This document shows, piece after piece, positions 26,400 to 35,390 of a DNA stretch of 60,198 nucleotides; position 1 is the stretch's first letter, and each line of letters begins with the position of its first letter. The notes under the pieces were generated by a model. The model worked only from the letters and a program-made list of their open reading frames with translations. It was not told the DNA's origin and did not search any database. This DNA is from Clostridia bacterium (GTDB lineage: Bacteria > Bacillota > Clostridia > Christensenellales > CAG-314): assembly GCA_028703495.1 (NCBI GenBank), contig JAQVMT010000011.1, forward strand, positions 1-60,198, read 5' to 3'. The translations under genes and the position numbers were made by a program.

Positions 26400-26545
26400 C
26401 GAGAGGTGAAGTTTGAAAGAATATAGTGGTACAGCTTCGCACAGCGTGGTTTAATCGCGCTAAGTCACGTACGTTAATGTACGCTCCTGTAAGCACTCAA
26501 AACCCGACTGTAAGAAGTTGCACACTCTCTTCTTTCAAAAAATTT
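26400..26545 (+). ncRNA. Candidate structured RNA resembling the raiA motif
   Basis: Between a promoter and the protease start lies a compact, GC-paired region. TTTGAAAGAA (26412-26421) pairs perfectly with TTCTTTCAAA (26530-26539), closing the element. Inside are hairpins GCGTG/CGCGC with loop GTTTAAT (26444-26460) and CGTAC/GTACG with loop GTTAAT (26468-26483), joined by CTAAGTC, then a single-stranded-looking CTCCTGTAAGCACTCAAAACCCGACTGTAAG split region in which GACT can pair with AGTC. From memory, the order of these elements matches the raiA RNA motif of Bacillota and Actinomycetota. No raiA gene is next to it. It ends about 15 bases before the protease ATG, so it may be a leader or a separate RNA. 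Confidence 0.55.
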
Positions 26546-26559
26546 TGTGAAAGGAGTTA

Positions 26560-27936
26560 ATGTATAGTATGAATAAGAAAAAGTATTTGTTAGTTGCTAT
26601 ATCCGTTATGCTCGTCGCATTCACGGTTATAGCCTCGGCGTGTGGAATAATCGATAATTTATTTGGAGACGAGGCGTTATCTGCTTATGAAATCGCGGTG
26701 GAGAATGGTTTTTCGGGAACCGAAGCCGAATGGCTTGCTTCACTTAAGGGCGAAAAGGGAGATAACGGGGAGAACGCCGTAAACGAGTCGTTGTACAAAG
26801 AAGCCGTGGAAAACGGTTACGAGGGAACATTTTTTGAGTTTTTGGAGGAGTACTTCGGATCGAGTGAAAGCAAGGGCTCGGTGGAATATGCTACTTCTGT
26901 GGGGTTGCTCTCGGCGGTATCCGTGTATTGCGATTTCACCGTAACTACAAAAGTTTATACGCCTTGGGGCTCACGCGATCAAACTGAAACGCAAACCTCG
27001 GCGGGAGCGGGCGTCATTTATGCCCTCGATAAGGAAGAAGGCGATGCTTACATAATAACAAACTATCACGTTGTGTACGATGTCGATTCTGACACGGGTA
27101 TAAGCGAGGACATCCACGTGTACCTTTACGGCAGTGAACTGTCGGGGAAGGAAATTGCCGCAACCTATGTGGGCGGCTCTATGACGTATGATATTGCGGT
27201 TTTGAAAATCGATAACAGCGGCGTTTTGGCTAGCAGCGCAGCCAGAGCGTGCGACGTGGAGGACTCTAACGACATTGTGGCGGGAATGGACGTCATTGCG
27301 ATAGGCAATCCCGAAGCAGAGGGCATATCGGCAACCGCCGGTATCGTGAGCGTGGATTCGGAATACATCACAATGACTGCCGCAGACGATGCAACGACAG
27401 TAAGATACAGAGTAATCCGCGTGGATTCGGCGGTTAACGGTGGCAACTCGGGCGGCGGTCTATATAACAGCGAGGGCAAGCTTATCGGCATCGTCAACGC
27501 AAAAGTGATCGACGATGAGGTGGAGAACATCGCCTATGCGATTCCCTCCAACATCGCAAGCTATTGTGCTCAAAACATTATCGCAAACTGCGACGATACG
27601 AATAAATCACCGATAAAATGCGTATTGGGCGTAACTCTGCAGATTGTCGACAGCTATGCGGTGTTTGACTCAAACACGCTGACCACGATGGTTGTCAATA
27701 CCGTATCCATATCCGAAATCGCAACGAACGCTGATGCATTGGGATACCTTAAAACAGGTGACGTTATAAAAAGCTTTACCGTCAACGGCGTTACCATCGA
27801 GGTTAAGCGGTTGCACACGGTCGTGGATTATATGCTATTGCTGAAGGCGGGAGACGTTGTGACCTTCAACGTTACGCGCGGCGGCACCGAGGTTCAAGTA
27901 GATGTCACTCTTAAAACCACCCAAACGGTGAGTTAA
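26560..27936 (+). CDS. Trypsin-like (HtrA/DegP-type) serine protease lipoprotein
   Basis: A 458-residue secreted lipoprotein. Signal peptide with lipobox ASAC (Cys 28 by this start). Residues about 40-110 hold two related helical units (AYEIAVENGFSGTEAEWLAS and a second with YKEAVENGYEG) separated by a short Gly-X-Y stretch, a spacer common in gut Clostridia surface proteins. The protease domain carries His170 (TNYHVV), Asp211 (YDIAVLKI) and Ser297 (NGGNSGGG), the full triad, followed by one PDZ domain (about 350-455). AAGGAG is three bases before this ATG; a second ATG at 26569 is the alternative. It probably degrades misfolded proteins outside the membrane. Confidence 0.9.
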   Translation: MYSMNKKKYLLVAISVMLVAFTVIASACGIIDNLFGDEALSAYEIAVENGFSGTEAEWLASLKGEKGDNGENAVNESLYKEAVENGYEGTFFEFLEEYFGSSESKGSVEYATSVGLLSAVSVYCDFTVTTKVYTPWGSRDQTETQTSAGAGVIYALDKEEGDAYIITNYHVVYDVDSDTGISEDIHVYLYGSELSGKEIAATYVGGSMTYDIAVLKIDNSGVLASSAARACDVEDSNDIVAGMDVIAIGNPEAEGISATAGIVSVDSEYITMTAADDATTVRYRVIRVDSAVNGGNSGGGLYNSEGKLIGIVNAKVIDDEVENIAYAIPSNIASYCAQNIIANCDDTNKSPIKCVLGVTLQIVDSYAVFDSNTLTTMVVNTVSISEIATNADALGYLKTGDVIKSFTVNGVTIEVKRLHTVVDYMLLLKAGDVVTFNVTRGGTEVQVDVTLKTTQTVS

Positions 27937-28139
27937 TTGCCGAATAACAGCAAGAAAATAAGACCTCCTTTTTAAGCTTGTAGGAGGCGCGGCGAAGGCG
28001 GCGGAAGGAATAGGCAGACGAATTTACCTATGAAACCTCGGCTTAGTGTGTGCGTTCGAACAAGCGATATATATAAATGGTACTACGCGCGGTTATGTTT
28101 TTTCTCCTAGTTCATTTTTTACGTAGTTGCGCCTCGGTA

Positions 28140-28299
28140 TACGGGGATTGAAAAGATTAGCGATAGACGCACAAGCTGCGGTTTATCGACTCGATTGCGA
28201 TTTTTCATGTGTCGCGACGAGTAAGACCTCCTGAGATAATCGAAACGATTCCCTTCGCGTGCAAGCCGCAGGACGACACCACCTGTGGCTTGTTTTTTT
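28140..28299 (+). ncRNA. Possible small RNA ending at an intrinsic terminator
   Basis: Three hairpins in a row (CGATA/TATCG arms at 28161-28188; CTCG...GCGA/TCGC...CGAG at 28190-28221; AATCG/CGATT near 28238-28250) lead into a perfect terminator. There is no gene between the protease stop at 27936 and this terminator. TTGCGC near 28126 can pair with GTGCAA at 28259-28264, which overlaps the terminator stem, so alternative folds are possible. No clear promoter. Part of 27937-28139 is otherwise empty. Confidence 0.3.
28262..28299 (+). terminator. Strong intrinsic terminator
   Basis: CAAGCCGCAGG pairs with CCTGTGGCTTG over 11 bp (one G-T) and is followed by seven T residues. It may end the protease transcript or a separate small RNA. 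Confidence 0.88.
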
Positions 28300-28402
28300 G
28301 CGCGTGTCTAAACAAAGTGAGAAAGAAAAGATTTTTCTTTGATAATATTTGTGGTACAACCTATGTTATATATTTAAATCAGTTTTTGATTGTTTACATG
28401 AA

Positions 28403-28523
28403 TTTTTGTAGTGCAACTACGCCAAAATGCTGAAGTTGGGCTATATTAGAATAACCAGAGTGTTTTTCGTGGTGCAACTACGCCAAAATGCTGAAGTTTG
28501 GCGTTACATAGAATAACAAGATT
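28403..28523. repeat. Tandem duplication with 61-bp period
   Basis: GTGCAACTACGCCAAAATGC begins at 28411 and at 28472; the match continues through CTGAAGTT and into GAATAAC. No frame is preserved. The rest of 28300-28648 is AT-rich with no gene. Confidence 0.88.
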
Positions 28524-28648
28524 AATTTATTGCATAGTGTCTCAATACCGATACAAGCTAGGAGAACTTATACTTATAAAACAGCAATTTATTAATTCTT
28601 ATTCAGTTAATAAAATGCTTTAATTTAGTTATTTGGGCGACTATTATA

Positions 28649-28677
28649 TTGACAAAGTCGATTGAATAGGTTAAAAT
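28649..28677 (+). promoter_or_regulatory. Promoter of the 5'-nucleotidase gene
   Basis: TTGACA (28649-28654), 17-base spacer, TAAAAT (28672-28677). Transcription from about 28684 rules out the longer in-frame GTG-type start at 28676 and supports 28742. Confidence 0.8.
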
Positions 28678-28741
28678 GGCTGTGAGATGGGCGCGTTGGC
28701 GGTTTTTGCCGAATGCGCGCGATTATTTAGGAGGAAAGTAT

Positions 28742-30577
28742 ATGAAAAAAAGACTTATTGCTGTATTGCCGCTTATTTTGGCGGTTGCTTTGGTATTTGC
28801 TTTCTTGCCCGTTAACATGGTTAGCGCGGAAGAATTGCCGAATATGGAAGGACAAATTGTTATTCTTCATACCAACGACGTACATAGCCGTGTTGACGCC
28901 AACATGGGTTATGCAAGAGTTGCGACATTGAGAGAGTATTACGAAAGCTGCGGAGCCGAGGTTCTTATTATGGACGCGGGCGATGCTCTTCACGGACTGC
29001 CTTTTGCAAACGTTACCGAGGGCGAAAGCATTGTTAAGATTATGAACCTTGTGGGTTATGACTACTTTGCACCCGGCAACCATGACTACAACTATGGTTA
29101 TGCAAGACTTGCAGAGCTTGCCAACGAGCTTAGCGCGACTACGCTTTGCGCAAACGTTGTTGATGAGGAAGGCGCAACCGTATTTGCCGCAAACAGTATT
29201 ATCGAGCTTAACGGAATGAAGATCGGTATCTTCGGATTGACCTCACCCGAAACAAAGACAAAGTCACACCCGAATAACACCGCAGGCTTGACATTCGAAG
29301 CTTTTACTAAGGTTTGTCAGGAACAGGTTGCCGCTCTTGAAGCTGAAGAATGCGACCTTATCATTGCTTTGGGACACGCAGGAATCGATAGCGAGAGCGA
29401 GCCCAACACCAGCTACACCGCAATAGCCAACTGTGACGGAATCGATCTGTTTATCGACGGACACAGCCACAGCACGTTTACCAATGGAGAAATGGTTAAC
29501 GACACTTTACTTGTAAGCACAGGTGAATACCTTTCAAACATCGGCGTTGTCATTATCGACGGCGAGGGCAATATGACCGCTTCTTTGGTCGGCGATAAAA
29601 CCGCTGTTGCACCCGATGCGGATGTAAGCGCATTAATCCTTCAAATCGGCGAAGAAGTAAATGAGATGATGTCGGCTGTTATCGGCGAAACTCCCTATTT
29701 GCTCGACGGAACGAGAGCTCCCGGCGTTAGAACGCAGGAAACAAACCTTGGAAATTTGGTTGTTGACTCTATGCGTTATGCTGCAAAATCCGACATTGCT
29801 TTCACCAACGGCGGAGGAATCCGTGCGACAATCAAAGCGGGTGAAATCACCATGCTTGACGTGAACACCGTGCTTCCTTTCGGAAATACCGTTGTAAGCA
29901 AGACCATCACTCTTGACATTGTGAGACAAGTTATTGAGCTCGGTATCAAATCCACGCCCAATGCTGCCGGCGGATTCCCTCAGGTTTCGGGAATGTCTTA
30001 CGCATATGATGCATATCGTCCCGCTGGAAGCAAGCTTATCAGCTTAACAATCGGCGACGACCTTGTTTGGACGATCGACGGCGGATACAAGGAAGGCTTC
30101 ACGGGTGAGTACACACTGTCTTGCGCAACCAACGACTTCTTGGCGGCAGGCGGCGACGGCTACGACATGCTTGGTGCACTTCCCGAATTGGGACTTGCCG
30201 GAGCAATGGATGAGGAGCTTGTTAAGTACATTCAAGCTTTGACTGCAGGCGATATTGATGTTACCTGGGATAATTATAAGGCAGCCGAAGGCAGAATCAA
30301 ACAAGCCAAAATGCTTACTTACTATGTTCTCGACGGAAATGCTTACGTTGTTTACGACAACGGTCAAACCGTTTGCTACGGCTCCATAAAGGGAGAGCAA
30401 GGCGAACAGGGCGAACAAGGCGAGCAGGGTGAACAAGGCGAAACCGGCAGAACCGGCGGTTGCGGACCTGTTGCAGGCGGCACGACCGGAACGGGAACGG
30501 GTATCGGCATCGGTATCTTGGCTCTTGCTTCGGTTATCGGCGTTGCCCTCATCGTAAGAAGAAGGCAGGTTGCTTAA
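28742..30577 (+). CDS. Secreted 5'-nucleotidase/2',3'-cyclic phosphodiesterase with collagen-like stalk
   Basis: A 611-residue surface enzyme. Signal peptide (1-30), then a calcineurin-like metallophosphatase domain with metal-binding blocks HTNDVHSR (about 40-47), MDAGDALHG, GNHDYNYG, LGHAGID and DGHSHS, then the 5'-nucleotidase C-terminal domain (TNLGNLVVDSMRY, GGGIRATI, about 310-530). Near residue 548 a Gly-Glu-Gln repeat of at least five units precedes a Gly-Thr-rich linker and a C-terminal membrane segment ending in RRRQVA, probably a cell-surface anchor. It would release nucleosides and phosphate outside the cell. AGGAGG lies eight bases before ATG 28742. A terminator follows. Confidence 0.92.
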   Translation: MKKRLIAVLPLILAVALVFAFLPVNMVSAEELPNMEGQIVILHTNDVHSRVDANMGYARVATLREYYESCGAEVLIMDAGDALHGLPFANVTEGESIVKIMNLVGYDYFAPGNHDYNYGYARLAELANELSATTLCANVVDEEGATVFAANSIIELNGMKIGIFGLTSPETKTKSHPNNTAGLTFEAFTKVCQEQVAALEAEECDLIIALGHAGIDSESEPNTSYTAIANCDGIDLFIDGHSHSTFTNGEMVNDTLLVSTGEYLSNIGVVIIDGEGNMTASLVGDKTAVAPDADVSALILQIGEEVNEMMSAVIGETPYLLDGTRAPGVRTQETNLGNLVVDSMRYAAKSDIAFTNGGGIRATIKAGEITMLDVNTVLPFGNTVVSKTITLDIVRQVIELGIKSTPNAAGGFPQVSGMSYAYDAYRPAGSKLISLTIGDDLVWTIDGGYKEGFTGEYTLSCATNDFLAAGGDGYDMLGALPELGLAGAMDEELVKYIQALTAGDIDVTWDNYKAAEGRIKQAKMLTYYVLDGNAYVVYDNGQTVCYGSIKGEQGEQGEQGEQGEQGETGRTGGCGPVAGGTTGTGTGIGIGILALASVIGVALIVRRRQVA

Positions 30578-30735
30578 TAAATTGCAATTATTCGAATCGT
30601 CTGCTCTTTGTGCGGTAATATTTAATAGATTAACCGCACGCAAGTGATATACGATAATTAATGCAGATTTGCATCCGATTCTCAGATTAAGCGATATATA
30701 GCTTTGGTTTTGTGAATTGGTTCAACAAGAACATT

Positions 30736-30773
30736 AAAAGAGGGAAGGCCCGTTTGGGCTTTCCCTCTTTTTT
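30736..30773 (+). terminator. Terminator of the 5'-nucleotidase gene
   Basis: GAGGGAAGGCCC (30740-30751) pairs with GGGCTTTCCCTC (30756-30767), extended by AAAA/TTTT, loop GTTT, then a T run. Confidence 0.95.
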
Positions 30774-30774
30774 A

Positions 30775-30945
30775 GGAAGTAACAATGTGAACGACTTTCT
30801 TACCTTATTGCTTGAGAAGGTGTAATGTTGGAAGTAAGAAATGGGGCGACTTACTTTATTTTAGACTAATTGAAGGTTTTAAAGTAGGTAGCAAGAAAGT
30901 GAACGGCTTACCTATCTTTTGTAGGGGCGAACCTCGTTCGCCCGC
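30775..30945. repeat. 55-bp tandem repeat followed by a GGGCGAAC palindrome
   Basis: Diverged units start at 30775 (GGAAGTAAC), 30830 (GGAAGTAAG) and 30885 (GTAGGTAGC), each containing a short inverted pattern around CGACTT or CGGCTT. They lead into a member of the GTAGGGGCGAAC palindrome family at about 30921-30943. The remaining part up to 31086 contains a further broken copy (GGGCGAACGC near 30992) and no gene. Confidence 0.7.
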
Positions 30946-31086
30946 TTGTAATTTTCGCGCACAACCATAAATAATATATGCATGCGGTTTAAGGGCGAAC
31001 GCATCAGTTTTTCCCTGCGCAGTCCCTACAAGGAAATTTTATTCGGTTGAAAGGAACCCCTTACGCGCGTAAGTCTGAAAAAGCGC

Positions 31087-31608
31087 TTAGTTGTCACCCA
31101 ACCAAAATCTGACTTGCTTAAGAAGGTCGGTAAGGATTTCGGCGTGTCTTTGCTCGTCAAGGGCGATACGCTCGAAAAGAGCCTTCAGGCTTTCGTTTTC
31201 CACGGCTTTTGCAGCCAAAAGGTATGCCTCGTATGCTTTTTCCTCCTCGACAATGTCAAATTCGAGAATCCTGACTATGTTTGTAAGGTAGTTTACCCAC
31301 GTTCCCGAAAGAGGATTGTTTTGGCTGTCGGCGTAGATAGGGTTGCCGCCAAAATCGAGTATGGCTGATGCAAGCAAATCCATATGATGCATTTCGACTG
31401 TGCCGATTTTTATCAAAATGTCTGCTATTTCTTTGTTTACTTGGTCGGAAACGAAGTGCTGATAGGAGTAGTTAAGTATGGCGACGACCTCGCTATGCCG
31501 CGATGAGTAGAGCTGTTGTATTATTTTCACCGTGGCGGGTGATGCCGTTGCCCCTTCTATTTCGGGATAGGGCTTGTCGATAGTTACACTTTCTGGAATG
31601 TTGAACAT
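31087..31608 (-). CDS. Ferritin-like diiron/dimanganese protein
   Basis: A 173-residue four-helix protein. Metal ligands follow the ferritin-like pattern: a Glu in SEVVAILNYSYQHF, EMHH in GTVEMHHMDLL, a Glu in IVRILEFDIVEEEKAY and EQRH in IALDEQRHAEIL. Length and layout fit bacterioferritin-like or manganese-catalase-like (CotJC-like) proteins; the tail QVRFWLGD is not diagnostic. It may store iron or remove peroxide. ATG at 31608 has AAGGAGG seven bases upstream. It is a single gene, convergent with the nucleotidase unit. Confidence 0.82.
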   Translation of the reverse strand: MFNIPESVTIDKPYPEIEGATASPATVKIIQQLYSSRHSEVVAILNYSYQHFVSDQVNKEIADILIKIGTVEMHHMDLLASAILDFGGNPIYADSQNNPLSGTWVNYLTNIVRILEFDIVEEEKAYEAYLLAAKAVENESLKALFERIALDEQRHAEILTDLLKQVRFWLGDN

Positions 31609-32140
31609 TTTGCCTCCTTGTGCCGATTACGCTTTGCAGGTTTGACGAGTATGGCACGCTGTCCTGCCTTTCGGTTCTAAGTGCTTAAGCTGTCCTCGGC
31701 GTTGATTTTTTAGCGTTTTTGTGTCTTGTCGCCTCTTGCAGCGAGTAATGTCGACTTTCGTACTTAAGCGTGCTCAAACGCTCAAAAATCGAATGGGAAA
31801 TGCTGCCTTTATGCGGCAAGGCTTTGCTCTTTTCATTATATGCGGCTAAATTCGGGATAAGACTATGCCACGCAAATCGGGGTGAGGTTTTTGCGTAAGC
31901 GAGGAAAGCGAAAAGGCGCCATAATATATATGTGCCTCGCATTGCTTTTTATTTCTTTGCCGATGGTCGAGCCTTTTATAAGCAGCTTTTTGCCGCGCAG
32001 TCGATATTTATCGAGTATTTTGGATCTGCTTTGTGCGAATAAACGATATAATAAGTAAACGTTGCAATAAATTACACTAAAAATGATTTTATAAGCGATA
32101 AATTCAGTAAAAAAATTGCTCATAAATTTGCTGTCAACAC
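31609..32140. other. Non-coding stretch between the ferritin-like gene and pyrB
   Basis: Divergent intergenic region. A weak minus-strand TATAAT is found at 31835-31840 without a good -35. Minus-strand frames here (for example 31863-32150) lack ribosome binding sites and have no familiar composition. I see no repeats comparable to those in other spacers. Confidence 0.5.
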
Positions 32141-32169
32141 TTGACAACAAAGGCTCAAATGTGTATTAT
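32141..32169 (+). promoter_or_regulatory. Promoter of the pyrimidine/purine gene block
   Basis: TTGACA (32141-32146), 17-base spacer, TATTAT (32164-32169). The 130-nt leader to pyrB has a small hairpin (GGGTT/AACCC near 32174-32190) and a TCGGC/GCCGA hairpin near 32213-32243, but no T run and no PyrR-site that I recognise. Confidence 0.8.
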
Positions 32170-32300
32170 GTCTAGGGTTGCGGAAGAACCCGAAACCTCG
32201 GTATATTTTCAGTCGGCGTGGTGGTTGCGTTTGCGTTTGCCGATGTTTAAGGTGGCACGTCTTGGGCGGCTGTTGCGTGTGATTGACACGGAGGAGACAG

Positions 32301-33245
32301 ATGTTAAAGAACAGAAACTTAATTGCACCAAATGATTTTACTAATCAAGAACTCAACGAAATTTTACTTCTGGCTCGGGAGATTGTTAATCGTCCCGATT
32401 TTTTTTGCAAAAAAGCCGAAGGAAAAATACTTGCAAGCCTATTTTACGAGCCTTCCACGAGGACAAAGTTTTCTTTCGATACCGCGATGTTAAGGCTGGG
32501 AGGTCAGGTAATCGGCTTTTCCGACCCCTTGACTTCATCGACTGCCAAGGGGGAAACGGTTGCCGACAGTGCAAAGACTATTTCTAAATACGCCGATATA
32601 ATAGTGGTACGCCATCCAAAAGAGGGTACCGCTTTATTAATGAGCAAATATGCGGAATGTCCGGTAATTAATGCGGGTGACGGAGGGCATCAGCACCCCA
32701 CGCAAACCCTTACCGACCTACTTACCATTGCATCCAACAAGAGCAGTCTATGCAACCTGAAGATCGGTGTTTGCGGCGATTTGAAATTCGGAAGGACCAT
32801 TCATTCGCTTGTGACCTGTCTTTCGGGCTTCGAGGGCAACAGCTTTGTGTTTATATCCCCCGAGGAGTTAAGAATGCCCTCATACATCAAAGAAAAGGTT
32901 GCGGAGAAGGGAAAGAGCTTTATAGAGACCAACGACCTCGAAGCGGCAATCGGAGATTTGGATATACTATATATGTCCAGAGTGCAGCGCGAAAGATTTG
33001 TCAGCGAGGAAGAGTATTTAAGATTGAAGGATTACTTCATCCTAACCGCCGACAAGATGGCTTTGGCAAGGAAAGATATGATCGTTATGCACCCGTTGCC
33101 CAGAGTAAACGAGATTGCCACCGAGGTAGATGCCGATCCCAGAGCCAAGTACTTCGATCAGGTCAAATTCGGAATGTATGTTAGAATGGCATTGATAATG
33201 AAGCTGTTGGGATTGGACGAAAGTACGCCCGAGGAGGACAAATAA
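32301..33245 (+). CDS. pyrB: Aspartate carbamoyltransferase catalytic chain
   Basis: A 314-residue PyrB catalysing the first committed pyrimidine step. Carbamoyl-phosphate binding [20 protein letters not shown] (about 46-65), HPTQTLTDL (about 132-140) and the C-terminal [10 protein letters not shown] are intact. ATG at 32301 has GGAGGA eight bases upstream. pyrI starts two bases after the stop, so the enzyme is the allosteric PyrB-PyrI type. It heads a same-strand run of all de novo UMP genes except carAB. Confidence 0.97.
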   Translation: MLKNRNLIAPNDFTNQELNEILLLAREIVNRPDFFCKKAEGKILASLFYEPSTRTKFSFDTAMLRLGGQVIGFSDPLTSSTAKGETVADSAKTISKYADIIVVRHPKEGTALLMSKYAECPVINAGDGGHQHPTQTLTDLLTIASNKSSLCNLKIGVCGDLKFGRTIHSLVTCLSGFEGNSFVFISPEELRMPSYIKEKVAEKGKSFIETNDLEAAIGDLDILYMSRVQRERFVSEEEYLRLKDYFILTADKMALARKDMIVMHPLPRVNEIATEVDADPRAKYFDQVKFGMYVRMALIMKLLGLDESTPEEDK

Positions 33246-33247
33246 TC

Positions 33248-33670
33248 ATGATTAACGTATCAAAGCTTAAAAAGGGAATCGTCATCGATCACATAACGGC
33301 GGGAACGGGCTACAAGCTGTTTTCGCAACTGCATTTGGACGAATTGGACGATGTAGTAGTATTAATGAGAAATGTTGACAGCAGGAAAATGGGCAAAAAG
33401 GATTTGATTAAAATCGAAACCGATTTGGCATTGGACTTTACTGTTTTGGGATTAATCGATCCGGGAATTACCGTAACCTACGTCGAGGACGGCAACAGAA
33501 TCAAAAAGGTTAAGCTTACACTGCCCGAAAAGGTCGAGGGAATCCTTAAGTGTCACAATCCTCGTTGTATAAGCAATACCGAAAAGCTTGAAAGTACAAC
33601 CTTCTACCTCGTGGACGCCAAGAAAAAAGAATACGCCTGCGAGTACTGCGAAGCAAGAACTCAACTGTAA
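33248..33670 (+). CDS. pyrI: Aspartate carbamoyltransferase regulatory chain
   Basis: A 140-residue PyrI. Its N-terminal allosteric domain binds nucleotide effectors (VSKLKKGIVIDHITAGTG) and the C-terminal zinc domain has the four Cys: CHNPRC (near 100-105) and CEYC (near 131-136). Length is slightly short but complete. It acts with PyrB in the cytoplasm. The stop and last codons are copied in an 89-bp tandem duplication downstream. Confidence 0.95.
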   Translation: MINVSKLKKGIVIDHITAGTGYKLFSQLHLDELDDVVVLMRNVDSRKMGKKDLIKIETDLALDFTVLGLIDPGITVTYVEDGNRIKKVKLTLPEKVEGILKCHNPRCISNTEKLESTTFYLVDAKKKEYACEYCEARTQL

Positions 33671-33836
33671 CAAAGGAAACCGACCAATTTGCAATTATCG
33701 GTTCGGCGAAAAACGGTGTGCCATTGCTTATTGAACGAGAAGCAAGAACTCAACTGTAACAAAGGAAAACCGACCAATTTGCAATTATCGGTTCGGCGAA
33801 AAACGGTGCGCTATTGCTTATTGAACGAGAAGCAAG
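33650..33836. repeat. 89/90-bp tandem duplication starting in the end of pyrI
   Basis: Unit 1 at 33650-33738 begins with the last six codons and stop of pyrI; unit 2 at 33739-33828 is almost identical (one extra A, two substitutions); an 8-base start of a third unit follows at 33829. As a result the string for EARTQL-stop appears twice. Confidence 0.96.
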
Positions 33837-33889
33837 TACGCATATATAATTAATTGGCTAGTGGCTTATATATACAGCTGCTGTAAAAA

Positions 33890-35071
33890 ATGAGAGTAAA
33901 ACTTAAGAACGCGAATATAATCGATTCTTTCCAATGCACGTTCGGTGACGTTACGATTAACGGTGGTATGATCGAACACTGCAAGAGCAGGAACGAAGCT
34001 TGCGATTATGAGGTGGATTTGCACGGGCTTGCGCTTTTGCCGGCATTTGCCGACACGCACTGTCATTTAAGGGATCCCGGGCAGACATATAAGGAAGATA
34101 TGGAAAGCGGAATGAGGGCGGCGCTTCGTGGCGGGTACACCTGCGTGTGTGCGATGGCGAACACCTCGCCCGTCATTTCCACGGCGGAGGCGGTAAGAGC
34201 CAACCTTGAAAAGGCGAAGGAGCTTAAGCTATGCAAGCTTGTGCAGGCTTGCGCTGCGGGCGAAAACCTAAAGGACATTGATTTCGTGGATTTTGCCACG
34301 GCTTCGGCGGCAACAAGGGTAATGAGTAACGACGGCAACACCATATTCAGCGATGCTTTTATGCGCGGCTTGCTTGAGGCTTCGGCAAAATACGACTTTG
34401 TCATAAGTACGCACTGCGTTCCCGAAACGGAGATAGTCAAAAGAGATCTGAAGCTTCTTGCCGAGGTCGGGGGCAATCTGCACATTGGGCATATAAGCTT
34501 GGCAAGCACACTGGACGAGATCAAACGGGCGAAGGATTCGGGCTTGGCGTTTACCTGCGAGGTAACCGCGCATCACCTTTTCGGATACGAATGCGACTAC
34601 AAGGTGAATCCGTCTTTGGCGACCGCGCGGGACGTGGCGGCTCTTATCGAGGGAACAAGGGAAGGTTATATAGATTGTCTATGCACCGACCACGCGCCAC
34701 ACTCGTCCGAGGACAAGCAAAAGGGCATGGCGGGCATTTCGGGAATAGAATACGCCTTTTCTATCTTCAACAAGGTTTTTGCCGAAAACGGCATCAGTAC
34801 TAGGACGCTGTGCAGAATGCTTTCGCTCAACCCGAGAAAGGTATTAAAAATGTCGGGAGGCAAAATCGAACAAGGCAACGTAGCAGACCTTGTTGCCGTG
34901 GATTTAACCAGAGCAAATTGCATAAACGCGGCACAAATGACCTCGAGGTCGCACAATACGCCCTTTGACGGGCGGCAGACACTCGGCGAGGTCGTCTTTA
35001 CAATGTCGGACGGAATAATCAAATTCTCCGACGGGGAGTTGGATATTCCCAAATGCTTACAAAAAGCTTAA
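33890..35071 (+). CDS. pyrC: Dihydroorotase
   Basis: A 393-residue class-I dihydroorotase. Zinc ligands DTHCHLRDPGQ (about 58-68), MANTSP, the His in ISTHCVPE, GHISLAS and CTDHAPHSSEDK (about 263-275) with the catalytic Asp are visible. It closes carbamoyl-aspartate to dihydroorotate. The ATG at 33890 has no clear ribosome binding site, perhaps because the spacer was rebuilt by the pyrI duplication; no other start fits the N-terminal strand. The spacer to pyrF contains a local repeat. Confidence 0.93.
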   Translation: MRVKLKNANIIDSFQCTFGDVTINGGMIEHCKSRNEACDYEVDLHGLALLPAFADTHCHLRDPGQTYKEDMESGMRAALRGGYTCVCAMANTSPVISTAEAVRANLEKAKELKLCKLVQACAAGENLKDIDFVDFATASAATRVMSNDGNTIFSDAFMRGLLEASAKYDFVISTHCVPETEIVKRDLKLLAEVGGNLHIGHISLASTLDEIKRAKDSGLAFTCEVTAHHLFGYECDYKVNPSLATARDVAALIEGTREGYIDCLCTDHAPHSSEDKQKGMAGISGIEYAFSIFNKVFAENGISTRTLCRMLSLNPRKVLKMSGGKIEQGNVADLVAVDLTRANCINAAQMTSRSHNTPFDGRQTLGEVVFTMSDGIIKFSDGELDIPKCLQKA

Positions 35072-35116
35072 GCAGATGAGCTTGCCGATAACGCAAAGCA
35101 AATTAATGAGTTGCAT

Positions 35117-35213
35117 AAGGTTACGCGTAAAAGGCGGTTGTGCAAACACGCACAAATGTATAAATAAGGTTGCGAGTAAAGGCGGTTGTGCATACACGCA
35201 TCTTTGTATTAAT
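35117..35213. repeat. 49-bp tandem duplication in the pyrC-pyrF spacer
   Basis: AAGGTTACGCGTAAAAGGCGG at 35117 is matched by AAGGTTGCGAGTAAAGGCGG at 35166, and both continue into TTGTGCA-ACACGCA. The 319-base spacer (35072-35390) contains this and no gene. Confidence 0.85.
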
Positions 35214-35390
35214 TACGCAAATACGCGTGAATTTATGCAGAGACTTGAAAATAATTCATCGCAGATAGCGAGCTACGTGTATCTTGCCTTAGTTGTGTAT
35301 GTCTATTTACACTCCCTTCGGTCAAAGAGCCACCTGTTGCCCGCTTGGCGCGACTTTTTCCAAAGAGGTTTTTTTGATAGAGGTTAAGTA

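Noticed and set aside
28209-28433. A 74-codon plus-strand frame
   Set aside because: It runs through a strong terminator and into a tandem repeat, with no ribosome binding site.
31863-32150. Minus-strand frame between the ferritin-like gene and pyrB
   Set aside because: No start signal and biased composition; it also overlaps the pyrB promoter.
32247-32262. AAGGTGGCAC in the pyrB leader, similar to the T-box core
   Set aside because: The leader is only about 130 nt, has no terminator and no stem-I/specifier structure, and pyrB is not a usual T-box target.
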